DNA of 64,000 nt from Datisca glomerata. Its lineage: Eukaryota > Streptophyta > Magnoliopsida > Cucurbitales > Datiscaceae. The notes beneath the pieces were generated by a model, which was not told the DNA's origin, did no database searches, and saw nothing but the letters and a program-made list of their open reading frames with translations. Each line of letters opens with the position of its first letter. Positions within the stretch are counted from its first letter, which is position 1. Where the stretch lies: positions 867,652 through 931,651 of the forward strand of contig QANY01003844.1 in assembly GCA_003255025.1 (NCBI GenBank), read 5' to 3'. Shown in pieces: positions 46,429 to 56,782 of the stretch. Position numbers and translations under genes: made by a program.

Positions 46429-46796
46429 CTGGCCGGGTTAATTTATTCATACACCCATCAATAAAATATAAGGTGATATTGTTACATATTACAATCTAAT
46501 CCAAAGCTGAGGTATTATCTAGCAATTTGAACTCACTCCTTTGGTGTATCAAATATCATAACTAACTAGGTCAAGTGTCGTATTCACCTCAAGATTAAGG
46601 TAGTTATAAAAATATCCTTGAGGTGTAACAATTAGATTTAGAGCTAGATAAATGATTTTACTCCAAACTAATTTGTTACTGGTCTATTCAACATATTTCA
46701 TAATATATCTAGGTCAACCGTTAGAGTCTCCACTTTCATGTTCTAAGACTAGCATCATTTGGTTCAACCTAACAGTCATAATCAGACTCGATTGCC
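46429..46796 (-). repeat. Block shared with the copia LTR at 39490-39904
   Basis: From CTGGCC to ACTCGATTGCC it follows 39490-39904 closely (CACCCATCAATAAAATATAAG, AACTAACTAGGTCAAGTG, GTAACAATTAGATTTAGAGC, TTGGTTCAACCTAACAGTC), apart from a ~50 bp gap. The block is missing from the LTR at 37050-38263. It lies inside the gypsy element, between the antisense coding region and the 79 bp array. Confidence 0.85.
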
Positions 46797-46849
46797 TATT
46801 TTATCCTTAAGTTTCTTTGAGAGAACAACTGATTTTTGTGGTGTATTCC

Positions 46850-47590
46850 ATTCTTGGGGACTTAGACTCTTTGTATAATTTTTATCCTACTTTGCATTAG
46901 AGAACGAATACCCATTGTAGTTGTCTGTTCTCAATGACTTAGGATAATTTTAGAGCCTAAGTCCTTGAGAATGGACCGCCCATTGTAGTGTGGTCCATTC
47001 TTAAGGATTTAGGCTCATTGTAGAGCCATGGCCCTATTTTTCTTTAGAGAATGACTACTCATTATCGTGTGGTCTGTTTTCAAGGATTTACGCTCATTGT
47101 AGAGCCATGGCCACAATTTTTTTCGATAATGGGCCCATCGTAGTGTAGTGCATTCTCAAGAACTTAAGCTCGTTATAGAGCAATGGCCCTAATTTTCTTT
47201 AGAGAATGGATGCCCATTATAATGCAGTTCGTTATCAAGGGGTTAAGCTCATTGTAGAGCCATGACCCCAGTTTCCTTTAGAGAATGACTGCTTACTATA
47301 GGGAAGTACATTTTCAATGATTTACGCTCATTGTAGAGCCATGGTCCTAATTTCATTTTAAGAACGGTTGTCCATCGCATTGTAGTCCATTCTCAAGGAC
47401 TAAGACTCATTTTAGAGTGATGGTCTAGGTTTCCTTTATAGAACGACTGTTAATTGTAGTACAGTCTGTTCTTAAGGGTTTAGGCTCGTTGTAGAGTTGT
47501 GGCCTTTATCCCCTTTAGAGAGCGACTGCCTGTTGTAGCTACTACATGACTTAGGCTCATTATCGAGCCATGTCCCTACCTTTCCTTTCC
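46850..47590. repeat. Minisatellite, about nine units of 79 bp, in the gypsy 3' region
   Basis: GGCTCATTGTAGAGCCATGG-type words start at 47014, 47093, 47169, 47249, 47328, 47406, 47485 and 47557, a period of 76-80 bp (last step 72). Between them recur TTTCTTTAGAGAATGACTGC, CCATTGTAGT and GTYCATTCTCAAGG. At least one more diverged unit lies to the left. The array stands between the pol coding end (47.7 kb) and the 3' LTR of the minus-strand gypsy element, the variable 3' UTR where Tat elements often hold tandem repeats. Confidence 0.9.
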
Positions 47591-47739
47591 ATAGTGTTTT
47601 CAAGTTTGCAATTCCTAAAGCATTTAGAGTAATACAAGTGGACAATAATAAATGGAATAAAACTTTTTACATAATTTAAATCATACGTAATATTTTTGTA
47701 AGTGAGTTGTGTTCCATGAATTTGATAAATCTTGTCCCC

Positions 47740-48800
47740 CTTCCATCATAAGGAAATAGTGTTCGTTTCTGCCATTGCCTCTAATCATATAAGGCCCTTC
47801 CCAGTTGGCTCCCAGCTTATCTTCCCTAATATGAAAGACTTTTTTTCATCATTAAATCTCCCACTTGAAATTAACGCTTGTTGTCTCTTTCTTAAAGTAA
47901 GATTTTCGATCTGGTTGTAGCTGGCCAATATGATCAATATTGCTTCCCTTCTTTCTTTATGAAAATCAAGATTTTCTTTCATCATCTCTGAATTCTAAGA
48001 TTCGTCTAAGTTTGGTCTCATTGTCAGACTTCCAATCTTAACAGGTATGACTACTTCAGTCCCATATCCTAATGCAAAAGGAGTTTCAGCATTTGGTTCC
48101 CTTGGGATTGTCTTATAGGCCCATAATACCGTAGATAGTTTCTCCTCAATATCTTTTATAGAAGAGGAAGCAAGGTTTTGTCTTGCAATAAAGCTAGGGC
48201 CCTGCTTGCATGTGATGTTTGGACATAGAATCGAGTCCTTGTGAATGGGCAGAACCAGGTGCTATTTTGTTTGAGCTTTCTGTCTGACCATTCCATTATG
48301 GATAATAAGACGATAGCCAGATCTTGATATGAAGCCCTTCACAAAATGCTCTTACTATTTTTCGTGTAAAATACAAGTCGTTAATTGAGAATATTGCTCT
48401 AGGTATCCCCTATTTGCAAATAGTACTCTTACTTCCTCTTCTTGGACCCTAGTAAATTCTTTCTCTTCAGTCCACTTTGGGAAATAGTCAGTTGGAACTA
48501 CTATGTTTAAACCCCGTTGCGTGAACGACCACAGGCTTACTAAAGTCTTGGTAACACCTAGTGCCGACATCTGTCACATTTTCTTGCATACTACTTAACT
48601 TCTTCATGTATCTTAGGCCAATAATATCCCTTGTTGAATATCTTATGCGCAAGTGACTTTCCTCTTGTGTGATTTCTGCAAATCCCTTCATGTACTTCAG
48701 CCAACACGTATTTTCCTTCACTTGGTCTAAGACACTTTTGGTATGGCCCTGAAAATAACCTTCAATAAAATATGTCATCAATCAATGAATACCTCACGCT
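47740..48800 (-). pseudogene. Ty3/gypsy integrase, decayed
   Basis: Minus-strand frames read KYMKGFAEITQEESHLRIRY (zinc-binding N-part, about 48680), CTDVGTRCYQDFSKPVVVH-like, then the core NIVVPTDYFPKWTEEKEFTR (48490-48430) with VQEEEVRVLFANRG. Towards 47790 come HKERREAILIILASYNQIEN and ILGKISWEPTGKGLI, the C-terminal part. The first catalytic Asp is in the PTDYF motif. Several frame changes. Confidence 0.8.
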
Positions 48801-49269
48801 TTGCTGTTGGAGCTTCTTCGCCTGTATCTTGTCTTTATGGAGCTTTTCACTTTCCAGATATTGTATTATATCATCTTCCCAGCTGGTTATTTTATCTATG
48901 TTTCAATTTCCATGATGACCAGTGTTGTTTGTTGTATGCTCGGCTTATAGAGGAATTCAACACAGACATTCCTTTAGTATGACAGTTGTTGTGACGATCC
49001 TAGAGTTGCTAGAGCATCGGCGTGCCCATTGTCATTCTATGAATCTACCTGATTTCATACACCTTTAGTAGAGTAAACATCTGTTTCATTCGTTGTAAAT
49101 ATTCCATCTTTATGGAATCTTTCACGATATATTCTCTTGTATCACTGTTTAACAGTTAATGTGGAATTCTAAAAGATTTTAATTTCCGTTACCCCTAGTT
49201 CATGAAGCAGCCTGGCTCCTCTGATTATGGGTTCGTATTTGGCTTCATTGTTTGATGCTTCTAACCTAA

Positions 49270-49560
49270 TGATAAAGCTTACTCCATGGTTTCACCATAT
49301 GGTGTTTGGATGACAACTCCAATGCCTGCTCCTCGATTGTCAGATGCTATGTCTATGAAGAGATTCCAACAATTGTTTCTAGTTTCTTTCATCGTCATTT
49401 CATCTTGCATTTCCATTTTATACGTGAAGTTGATGATGAAATATGCGAGCACATGTCCCTTTCCCAATGTCATTGGTTCATAGCAGATCTCATTTGGCCA
49501 CAGCTTGAAGGCCTATTTTACAAGTCTTTCGCTTACTTCAGGTGAGTGAAACATACTTCT
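49270..49560 (-). pseudogene. Ty3/gypsy RNase H remnant
   Basis: The minus strand reads CWNLFIDIASDNRGAGIGVV IQTPYGETME, the opening of an RNase H domain (F-x-D-x-AS-x-GAGIG), of the second kind often found behind RT in Tat elements. YEPIIRGARLLHELGV-type sequence follows on the minus strand at about 49185-49235. Confidence 0.75.
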
Positions 49561-49599
49561 AGTAAGTGAATGTGTTAGGATAATGATCGTATGAGACTG

Positions 49600-50294
49600 G
49601 AAATAAAGCTTTAACTTTCTTGTCGCAACCACCACCACCAATATTAGTTTTTCCATTCTTTTATACCAGGTCTCGGCTGTCACGAGGCTCTTGCTTATGA
49701 ATTATAATGGTTCATACTACTTATTTTCCACTCTAACTATGGTTGCACTTACTGTTGTTTTAGACACTACTACATAAAGGAGTAACTATTCTCCTAAAGA
49801 GGTTTGGAGAGAAACGGTAGTGACACAAGATATTTCTTGACCTTCTGGAAGGCTTCTTTACACGAGTATGTCGTCTACATAAACTTACATTGTTCTTCTG
49901 ATCTAATCATGAAAGACTTTATTCACTAGCCTCCTCTGATATGTTGCACCTATATTTTTCAAACCAATTGGCATCACATTACAACAAAATATACCATGTC
50001 CAATTATGATATAGGTCTTTTCTTTGTCAGGTTGGAACATTTTTACTTGATTGCGTCCACCATTTATTCTATTCGAGGCAACGAATAATCATCTTTTGGG
50101 CAAGCTTTGTTCAAGTCGGTGAAGTCCACACTAATTCTCCATTTTTTGTTCTTCTTCTTCTTCAACATTACCACGTTCTCAAGCTCTTTTGGGTAGCTTA
50201 CTTCCCTGATGAAGCCAACACTTAAGATTTTTCCAATTTTTCCTTTATAGTAGCATTTTTGTTCTGGTGCGGAACTCTGCCTTTTATGCTTCAT
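49600..50294 (-). pseudogene. Ty3/gypsy reverse transcriptase, decayed
   Basis: YKGKIGKILSVGFIREVSYP, then KKKNKKWRISVDFTDLNKAC and PKDDYSLPRIE (50250-50064, minus) are the opening RT blocks. Further on, broken frames around 50000-49860 still show the MPIGLKN-type and EECKF/VYVDD-type areas. Stops in all frames. Confidence 0.85.
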
Positions 50295-50699
50295 AGGTTT
50301 AATGTAGGATCAATATTAAATTTTTGACATATAATATTTTCATTAATAAGTGGAATTTTTTCTTAGTTGTGCTTGCAAACACATCTTTATTTCTTCACAA
50401 AATTTCTGTCAGCTCCTCTTTTTATGCTATGCTGAGTTGGGTGCCTATTCTTGTTATTTTAACGCTTTCGTCTTCCATATGTATAAGCTCTGTCTCTTCC
50501 CCTGCTTCATATCTCATATTTAATGGCTCATTCTGTGTCTCTTGCTTTAATCGCTATTGATCCATTTTTTCAGTCTTCTATCCACTTCCGGTGGGAGGGC
50601 GTGTTTAACGGATCCTAAGGTTGAGATGACACAAAATTGAGAGATGCCATGATCTCCTCTGGATGTCTTGATGTTGTATGGTGATGAATACTTGAGTAC

Positions 50700-50987
50700 T
50701 TAGTAAGATGTTGATGAAACAACTTTCATTTTATATAGCCAAGTTCTTCCAAATATAGCATTGTAAAGGGATGACATGTCTATTGCCATGACTTTTTTTA
50801 AATGATTGTATGGATAATCATTTGTCGAGAGTACGTGTATTCCCTCTGAATCTGTGATTTCCCCATCAAACCTGACTAATAGTTCTGGCGATTCCTGTAG
50901 CTTCAGGGTTCCCATCGAAATCTTCTTAATCATTGATTGATGTAGGATATTGACTCCACTTCCATCATCTACTAAAACTCTCCTCAA
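50700..50987 (-). pseudogene. Ty3/gypsy aspartic protease region
   Basis: RRVLVDDGSGVNILHQSMIK holds the D-x-GSG(V/A) active-site region in its usual gypsy form (VDDGSSxNIL). LKKVMAIDMSSLYNAIFGRT is the conserved YNxIxGR block. This frame is open over 95 codons. Confidence 0.85.
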
Positions 50988-50989
50988 AA

Positions 50990-52700
50990 GACAGTTCCTA
51001 ACTTAAATCTTGATTACCATGACGTCATTATGTCATCTATCATGGTCCGCAAGTCTAAGTCGTCAAAGATGAGTGGTAAGCTATCAGGGTCTTTATGTTG
51101 TTTTCTTGTTCCCAGTCTTCACTCCTCGTTAGTCTCTCACAATATATTTTGCTTTCCTTCCTAGTTGTGCCTTCTTATTCCATTAAGGCGATGATAATGT
51201 TTACAATCTGTAGTGGCTCCTTTTCTTTATGTTGCGCTTCTTTTTCCGCTGTCGGTTTTCGTTCCTACTTCAATACGTATTATTGGAGGTTGCATTCTTT
51301 TACCAATTCCTCAATATAGTCTTTCAACTGGCAACAATCACTAGTATAAAGTTTTTTGCTCTTGTGATATGAGTAGTACTTGTCCTTATCCCTAATACTT
51401 GGTTCTTTTGTGAAGGGCGCCGATCTTTTAACTATGGTTTGTTCTTTATCACCTCCAAGATCTGGTTGAGTATAATGAGTGGCGTGTAGATCTTGTTTCT
51501 TGTGTGAACTTTTTCCTTGGTTCTCTCTTGTTTGTCAGCACATTCCCATTTGTATTCACCTCAGTCATCATTCTTTTCTGTTCTCTTCATGCCCGTTCCA
51601 GAGCTCTGGCCTCTCGTCCTTTGTTCCCCAGATCATCAATTTGAGAATCTCATCATGCCTTTATTTTCTTCTACCAGAGTTATGTACGTCTATGCCCGTA
51701 GGAACCTTTCAGCCATCGTGAGTGGCTTCACTTTAGATAAGTCATCAAACAGGGGTGAATTTAGGTCTAATCCTCGCGTACATGCCAATCTCGCCACCTA
51801 GTCATCATAATTTTCAACTTTGGCAATCTCGTCTTTGAAACGGTGAGTGTAATCTTACATCGACTACCTTTTCTTGATGGAGATTGTTAGGATCCATTCT
51901 GAATCTTCCATGATTTGATTAACATGTGGAGTATTGTTTCAAAAAGACGGAAGAAAGTATTAAAATTATTAATGGAATAGGGAGGAAGGGAGTATACCAC
52001 TTTAAAACGACATCGTCTAGGCTGGTAGGGAACATTCGACACATGAACTCGTCCTCGTGCTAATATAGGGCCATCATTTACTCGAACTGCCTGAGAAGGT
52101 CAACTGTATCCATTTTAACTTTGTAACATTTGAATTTTAGGGCTACAAACTTTTTCAAGATTGGTATTGCAGATATCTCTGGATATAACGAAGAATGCTT
52201 GAATGACTCCAGACAGGCCATGCTTGTAGTCCCTAGCTTTCCCATCTCCATCATTTTTCTTTCCACCATTTCTTCAACCTCATTTTATGTCATCAGTTCC
52301 TACGGGTGATTCTCTCCATCCACCTCATTTGTGTTGTCCCTGGACTGAACTTCAACGTCATCCCATTACTTGTTATGTCTTATGTCTGCGTTAGCTCATC
52401 TGATGGGGTGATAATCTAATTCTGCACGTCGATTTACCAAATTCTCCCGCTCTTCCATGTTCATCTGATGACTCACCTCCACTCGTGTTTTCACTACGTC
52501 TCATTGTAAAATGGCAATCTGCTCTTGCATAGTTTGTTGTGCGCTATGAAAGTCCTCATTATTCTGGTTATCCATGCTTTGCATTCACATCGGTATAATT
52601 TGTATCTTTCCCTGGATCTTTGAGGGATTGCAGGGATGATCTATGTGATCTGCCTCATTGTCGGCATTAAGAATCATGTTTGATCTGATTCTAGACATAT
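50990..52700 (-). pseudogene. Ty3/gypsy gag region, decayed
   Basis: The minus strand at 52269-52078 reads PEISAIPILKKFVALKFKCY KVKMDTVDLLRQFE, the N-terminal edge of the retrotransposon gag domain (P.F..P...Y.G..DP..H...F). Frames on through about 51900-51750 suggest the rest of gag with stops. Basic Arg/Asp-rich linker sequence fills the space to the protease. Confidence 0.65.
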
Positions 52701-52764
52701 TGTTTTACATTATTGAGTTTTTAACACGTCTCTCAATGAAAATACCAAATTTTAAGAGATTTTT

Positions 52765-53122
52765 ACGGTTTAATTTAGTGAATGTACAAGTAGAGATGAT
52801 AAAGTAAAAATAAGAGTGACTAAAGACTCAATGAATGCTCTGAATTGTATTTGATGTTGTTCGAGGTAACGTTGGCCCTGATTTATACATGAAAATTGGT
52901 TACAAAGAATTTCAGGAGATTCCTAGTCAACTTCTATATTTTAGGAAGATCGATGATATCCCACCACTAAAGCATATTCCCTTTAACTATTCCTTATAGC
53001 TGCTTTATCCTGACCATTAGATTTCATCCGTTGGTAGTCGTTTCTCCAGCTCATTGGTAATCTGTCTCCTGCTTGTTGATTGGTCAAGATCCGGGTACGT
53101 GGAAGCCATATGTACCATACAA
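52765..53122 (-). mobile_element. 5' LTR of the minus-strand Ty3/gypsy element, truncated
   Basis: Matches 44750-45130 (see that entry). On the minus strand it ends in ATCTCTTAAAATTTGG, followed by the primer-site region TTGGTATTTTCATTGAGAGA at about 52751-52732. At about 53122 it breaks off where the other LTR continues, so roughly 330 bp of its 5' part are missing. Confidence 0.75.
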
Positions 53123-53340
53123 CAGACATGAAGTTCTCAAGTTGACCGAAACTTTTGATAAACTAATTTTGAGCATACATTACGATCACAAAGCGTCACA
53201 TAGATGCCTTGGCCAAACTCACCTCCAAGCTCCTCTTGGCTAATCCTATCCCTAAAATTGAAGTAGTAATCAAGGCCGTTTCTACTGTTTCAGAATAATT
53301 TGGTTTGCAAATTGCACATGGGGCTAAACGTATATGATGT
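53123..53340 (+). pseudogene. Another Ty3/gypsy pol scrap, plus strand
   Basis: SHRDALAKLTSKLLLANPIP KIEVVIKAVSTVSE (about 53195-53300) is the RNase H-to-integrase connection typical of gypsy pol (DALAKLAS...). It runs on the + strand, opposite to the large element, so it belongs to another copy into which that element's LTR was cut. Confidence 0.6.
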
Positions 53341-54200
53341 TGAACGTCAGGATAGTAGATTCGTCAAAGAGCACACATGATAATTAAATATAGGATGAAC
53401 TAGCACATATGTGGCATCATGTTGCTGATGTGAAATATATAAATAAACCTTGTACGAGACGTTGTCTAGACCTATAAAGGCAGTGGACTCATTAGTGTGT
53501 CCTTTATTGTGTTTCTCCCTACCTTTGTCCGCCACTAAGCTTAGTAATAAAGGCTCATGCTTTTTCCAATGTTTAGGAATAATCTGAAGGCTGTGGTCCA
53601 GTAGGATTAGACTAAGGTTACGCTGCGTCAGAAGAAGTGACTATTTGACCAACATGGACGCCTTAGTGCCTTGGACACGCCTTCCACTGGGGAAGGTTTA
53701 ACAACGTATATCACCGCCTTCATAAAGAAAGGGTCCGTAGAGCATTACTGTGATGTAATCGATGGAGAAAAGAGAATTCCCTCATACTCATGGTCACAGA
53801 GTGTAGGTAACTACAACCCGTGATGGCGGCGAGCACGATAATCTTTTTCCAGGCGCTATTCTGAATCAATTAAATTTATTACAAGAGTAATGATTGCTTG
53901 TTACCATGTAGGCATAATTAGTTAACAAGATTAGGGAAAGCACAACTGCCAAGGAGATTAGTGACATCTGGTCCCTACGGCCTCCAACTATAAAAGGAAA
54001 CCTTTGTCTTCATTGCAAAGGATTCAGACCTCCAAACCACTAACAAAGAGAACATACTGAGCTCTGAAACCTTCATCAGGATTTTAAGAGAGACAATTTG
54101 TCACATTCTTCCGACTGACCTAAGGCGTTTGTCATCACCTCTCATACCCAAAACCTCCATGTTCCCAAACTTAGTGTGATATGGACTATGTCACTCCATT
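53341..54200 (+). mobile_element. Probable gypsy LTR and unassigned flank
   Basis: A promoter-like CTATAAAAGG lies at about 53988-53997, then CTTTGTCTTCATTGCAAAGG and CCGACTGACCTAAGGCGT (about 54112), wording typical of the R-U5 end of Tat-type LTRs. The left boundary is undefined; no second copy of this LTR was found. Confidence 0.4.
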
Positions 54201-55110
54201 ATGTTACCCTTGACCCTAAACACTTATCTTATCTTGAGATCAAATAGGTTATCTTAAGCGTTTGCTCTAAACTTCTGATAGTCATATGGTAGTGTTTGCT
54301 TCTCATTTGTAATGGAGATGAGAACTATGTTAGTTTACTCCATTTGCACCTCATTGGCAAATGATCCACTTATTCTACCCCACACATAGGACATAATTGT
54401 TTAATTAGCTTTCTTTTTATAAGGATATGTCTAAAAAAGACAAAAAAGTAAATAGAAATCCAAATGAGAGAATCGAATATGAGAAGGAAATATGCTTTTT
54501 ATTAAGACACATTTGCCCCTGAAAGAAACACGATTGAGCTAATTGTATGTTTGTCAAAACAAAAAACTAAAGTGTTTTTTAATTATATTTAAGACAAACT
54601 TTAATATAATTTACCCTAAATAAGTAATTGGACATGCTTGGTATTGTTTTTGTTTTTTCTATTCTTGAAATAAAAAATATATTGAAACAATTTACCAAAC
54701 GTCTTTTCTAATCTTAACCGATTTTTAAATTATTTTTAAACAAGTTTAAGAAAATTACACTAGAACACTCATTGAATAATGTTAGCAGACATGTTTTTTG
54801 ATATTTGAAATTTAATTTTAGAAAAAGACATTGTTTTTACTCTTTCATAAAATTCATTTTCAAATCACTAATTAGACGGTCATAAAATTACTTGTTAGCC
54901 CTTTATTATTATAAATTTTGTCTAAGTAATTGATCGAGTTTAAGTGACCAAGTGATATGTCATACATTTATATGTTAGTGTAAAAATTTCACACTAAAAT
55001 GTTTTAAACTACTAATTTATAAATGAAATACTTAAAATTTGATCAATTATTTAGTCATTTTAGAATTATTCAAAATATATTCATTGCAGCTTTTGTTGGA
55101 AAGTTTATCC
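54201..55110. other. AT-rich intergenic, no gene seen
   Basis: No coding frame or repeat boundary was found. Confidence 0.4.
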
Positions 55111-55113
55111 TTA

Positions 55114-56525
55114 GGGGCCGTTTGGTACGGATTAAGTAAAAATGCTAAGTTGTTGGGTAAGTTTACGTAAAAAAGTTACCGAAAAAGTATGATTCTGTTG
55201 TTTAATATGTAGAAAAGTTGAGAAAAGTTGGAAAATTTTGATAAAATTGTTGGATAGTGTAATAAAAATAATGATTATCTATAATTTTTTTTATCAAGTT
55301 TTGATTTCTTGTCAATGATTAATTATAGATTTTAGTACACACAATAAAATTATTTTACGGACTAATTAAATCAACTATTTTTCTCTTATTATGCCAAAAA
55401 ATAAATTAATTATTTTACTTATACCGTACAAATAAATTTAATGACAAATTATTTAAATTTCAGAGCAAAAATGTATACATATTCTTTATTAGCAACTGCT
55501 AAAAAATATTAATAATACATGTCGTGTTTGATTAAATTTTCTTTGATATCATAAATTAATTATCATATAATTTTCCTCTTTTATAAATAAAAATAAAACT
55601 GATATAAATAATCATCATTTATATTAACACATTAAAATATTTTATTAACAGATAACATTTTTCCCGTTACATGTACTTTTCTTCAGTAGATATTTATATC
55701 ATGGTTATCAATATCCTTGCGCTCCGACTAGAATGAGCAAAATATTTTGGCACTGCCACATGAACAATACAGAACAATGATGCAAATATTTGTTATATTT
55801 TGGTTAAATACAATCTAAAACTGAATATAAATAATTGAGGGAACCCCCCTTTTTCGTGGTTTCATCCAACGAGTCCATTCCTCCACACAAAAAATAAGAC
55901 ACGATAAACAATCCAGTTATATTCTCATTTATAAATTTAGTATTTTTCTTAAATATTGATAGTTTAATATTTAGTTTAAAAAATATTTGATATTATTAAC
56001 ATGTATTCTAGTCATTTAGATTTTATATTATGTATATATGAAGATTTTATCTATCCTTAATTCAAACTTAACATGTTATTTCATTCATTCCAATTAACGT
56101 GCATATCTTAATCTCACGAGAAGAGTTGATGGACGAGTCAGAAGAGACGAAAAAATCTCAAAATTTGGTATCAGGATCTTTTTTGTTCCATCAGAATCAT
56201 GATATTTTACGACACTTTTATGAGGTTTTAGTCTTGAAATAAATAAAATATCAAACCAAGTAGGAATAATTGGAATAAATAATAATATTTTTATGGGGAT
56301 TTAAGAAAATAAAGGTTATTTAAAAAAATGTGTAGATATGTTATAAGATGAGAAAAATATTTGGTAAAATAGATTTTTGTTAGAAAATAATATGTGATTG
56401 TTATTTTATTAAGTTAAATAACTTTATCATGATAAATAAAAATAATTATAATAAATAAATAAAAATATTTTAAAATAAATTTAATACGTAATTTATAAAG
56501 ATAAATACCCAAACCAAACTCGCCC
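55114..56525. mobile_element. PIF/Harbinger-like non-autonomous element (1412 bp) upstream of DCP5
   Basis: Same family as 20851-22448: starts GGGGCCGTTTGGTACGGATT and ends (complemented) GGGCGAGTTTGGTTTGGGTA. The interiors share CGCCAAAAACTAAA-like words, TACACCGTACAARTA, CATGTCGTGTTTGATTAAA and ACATGTACTTTKTTTCAGTA in order. TTA precedes it (55111-55113) and TTG follows, a target duplication with one change. It ends 257 bp before the DCP5 start codon. No transposase. Confidence 0.8.
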
Positions 56526-56704
56526 TTGGTTTCAGACTAAAATACCAAAAAGTTCAAAGCTTCGCTATGTTGGCCAGTATCTTTAGTGGATAATTTTTTA
56601 AGCCTAATAATTTACCAAAAGCGTTGGATGATAACTTCCCCATTTTTCTAAACAGGAATCAATCATCGCAAAGGCTTACCCCCAAAAGGACCCAAACCAA
56701 AACC

Positions 56705-56759
<55 letters not shown>

Positions 56760-56782
56760 GTTTATGTTCGATTTCAGAGATT
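56526..56782 (+). promoter_or_regulatory. DCP5 proximal upstream region and leader
   Basis: Only 257 bp separate the transposon edge from the DCP5 ATG. The interval has a (TC)n tract (56709-56748) followed by (AC)n (56748-56759) and no TATA box. An upstream ATG at 56764 opens a 13-codon frame ending at 56803-56805 that overlaps the main start in another frame. The main ATG has the better context (A at -3, G at +4). Confidence 0.5.

Noticed and set aside
47732..48982. Plus-strand open frames in the 47.7-49.0 kb area as genes
   Set aside because: They are antisense shadows of the minus-strand gypsy integrase and RNase H readings.
56624..56782. Longer open frame running into the DCP5 start, suggesting an N-terminal extension
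   Set aside because: It has no ATG upstream in that frame, and its translation is mostly the Ser-Leu product of the CT microsatellite; the LSm14 fold starts normally after 56783.
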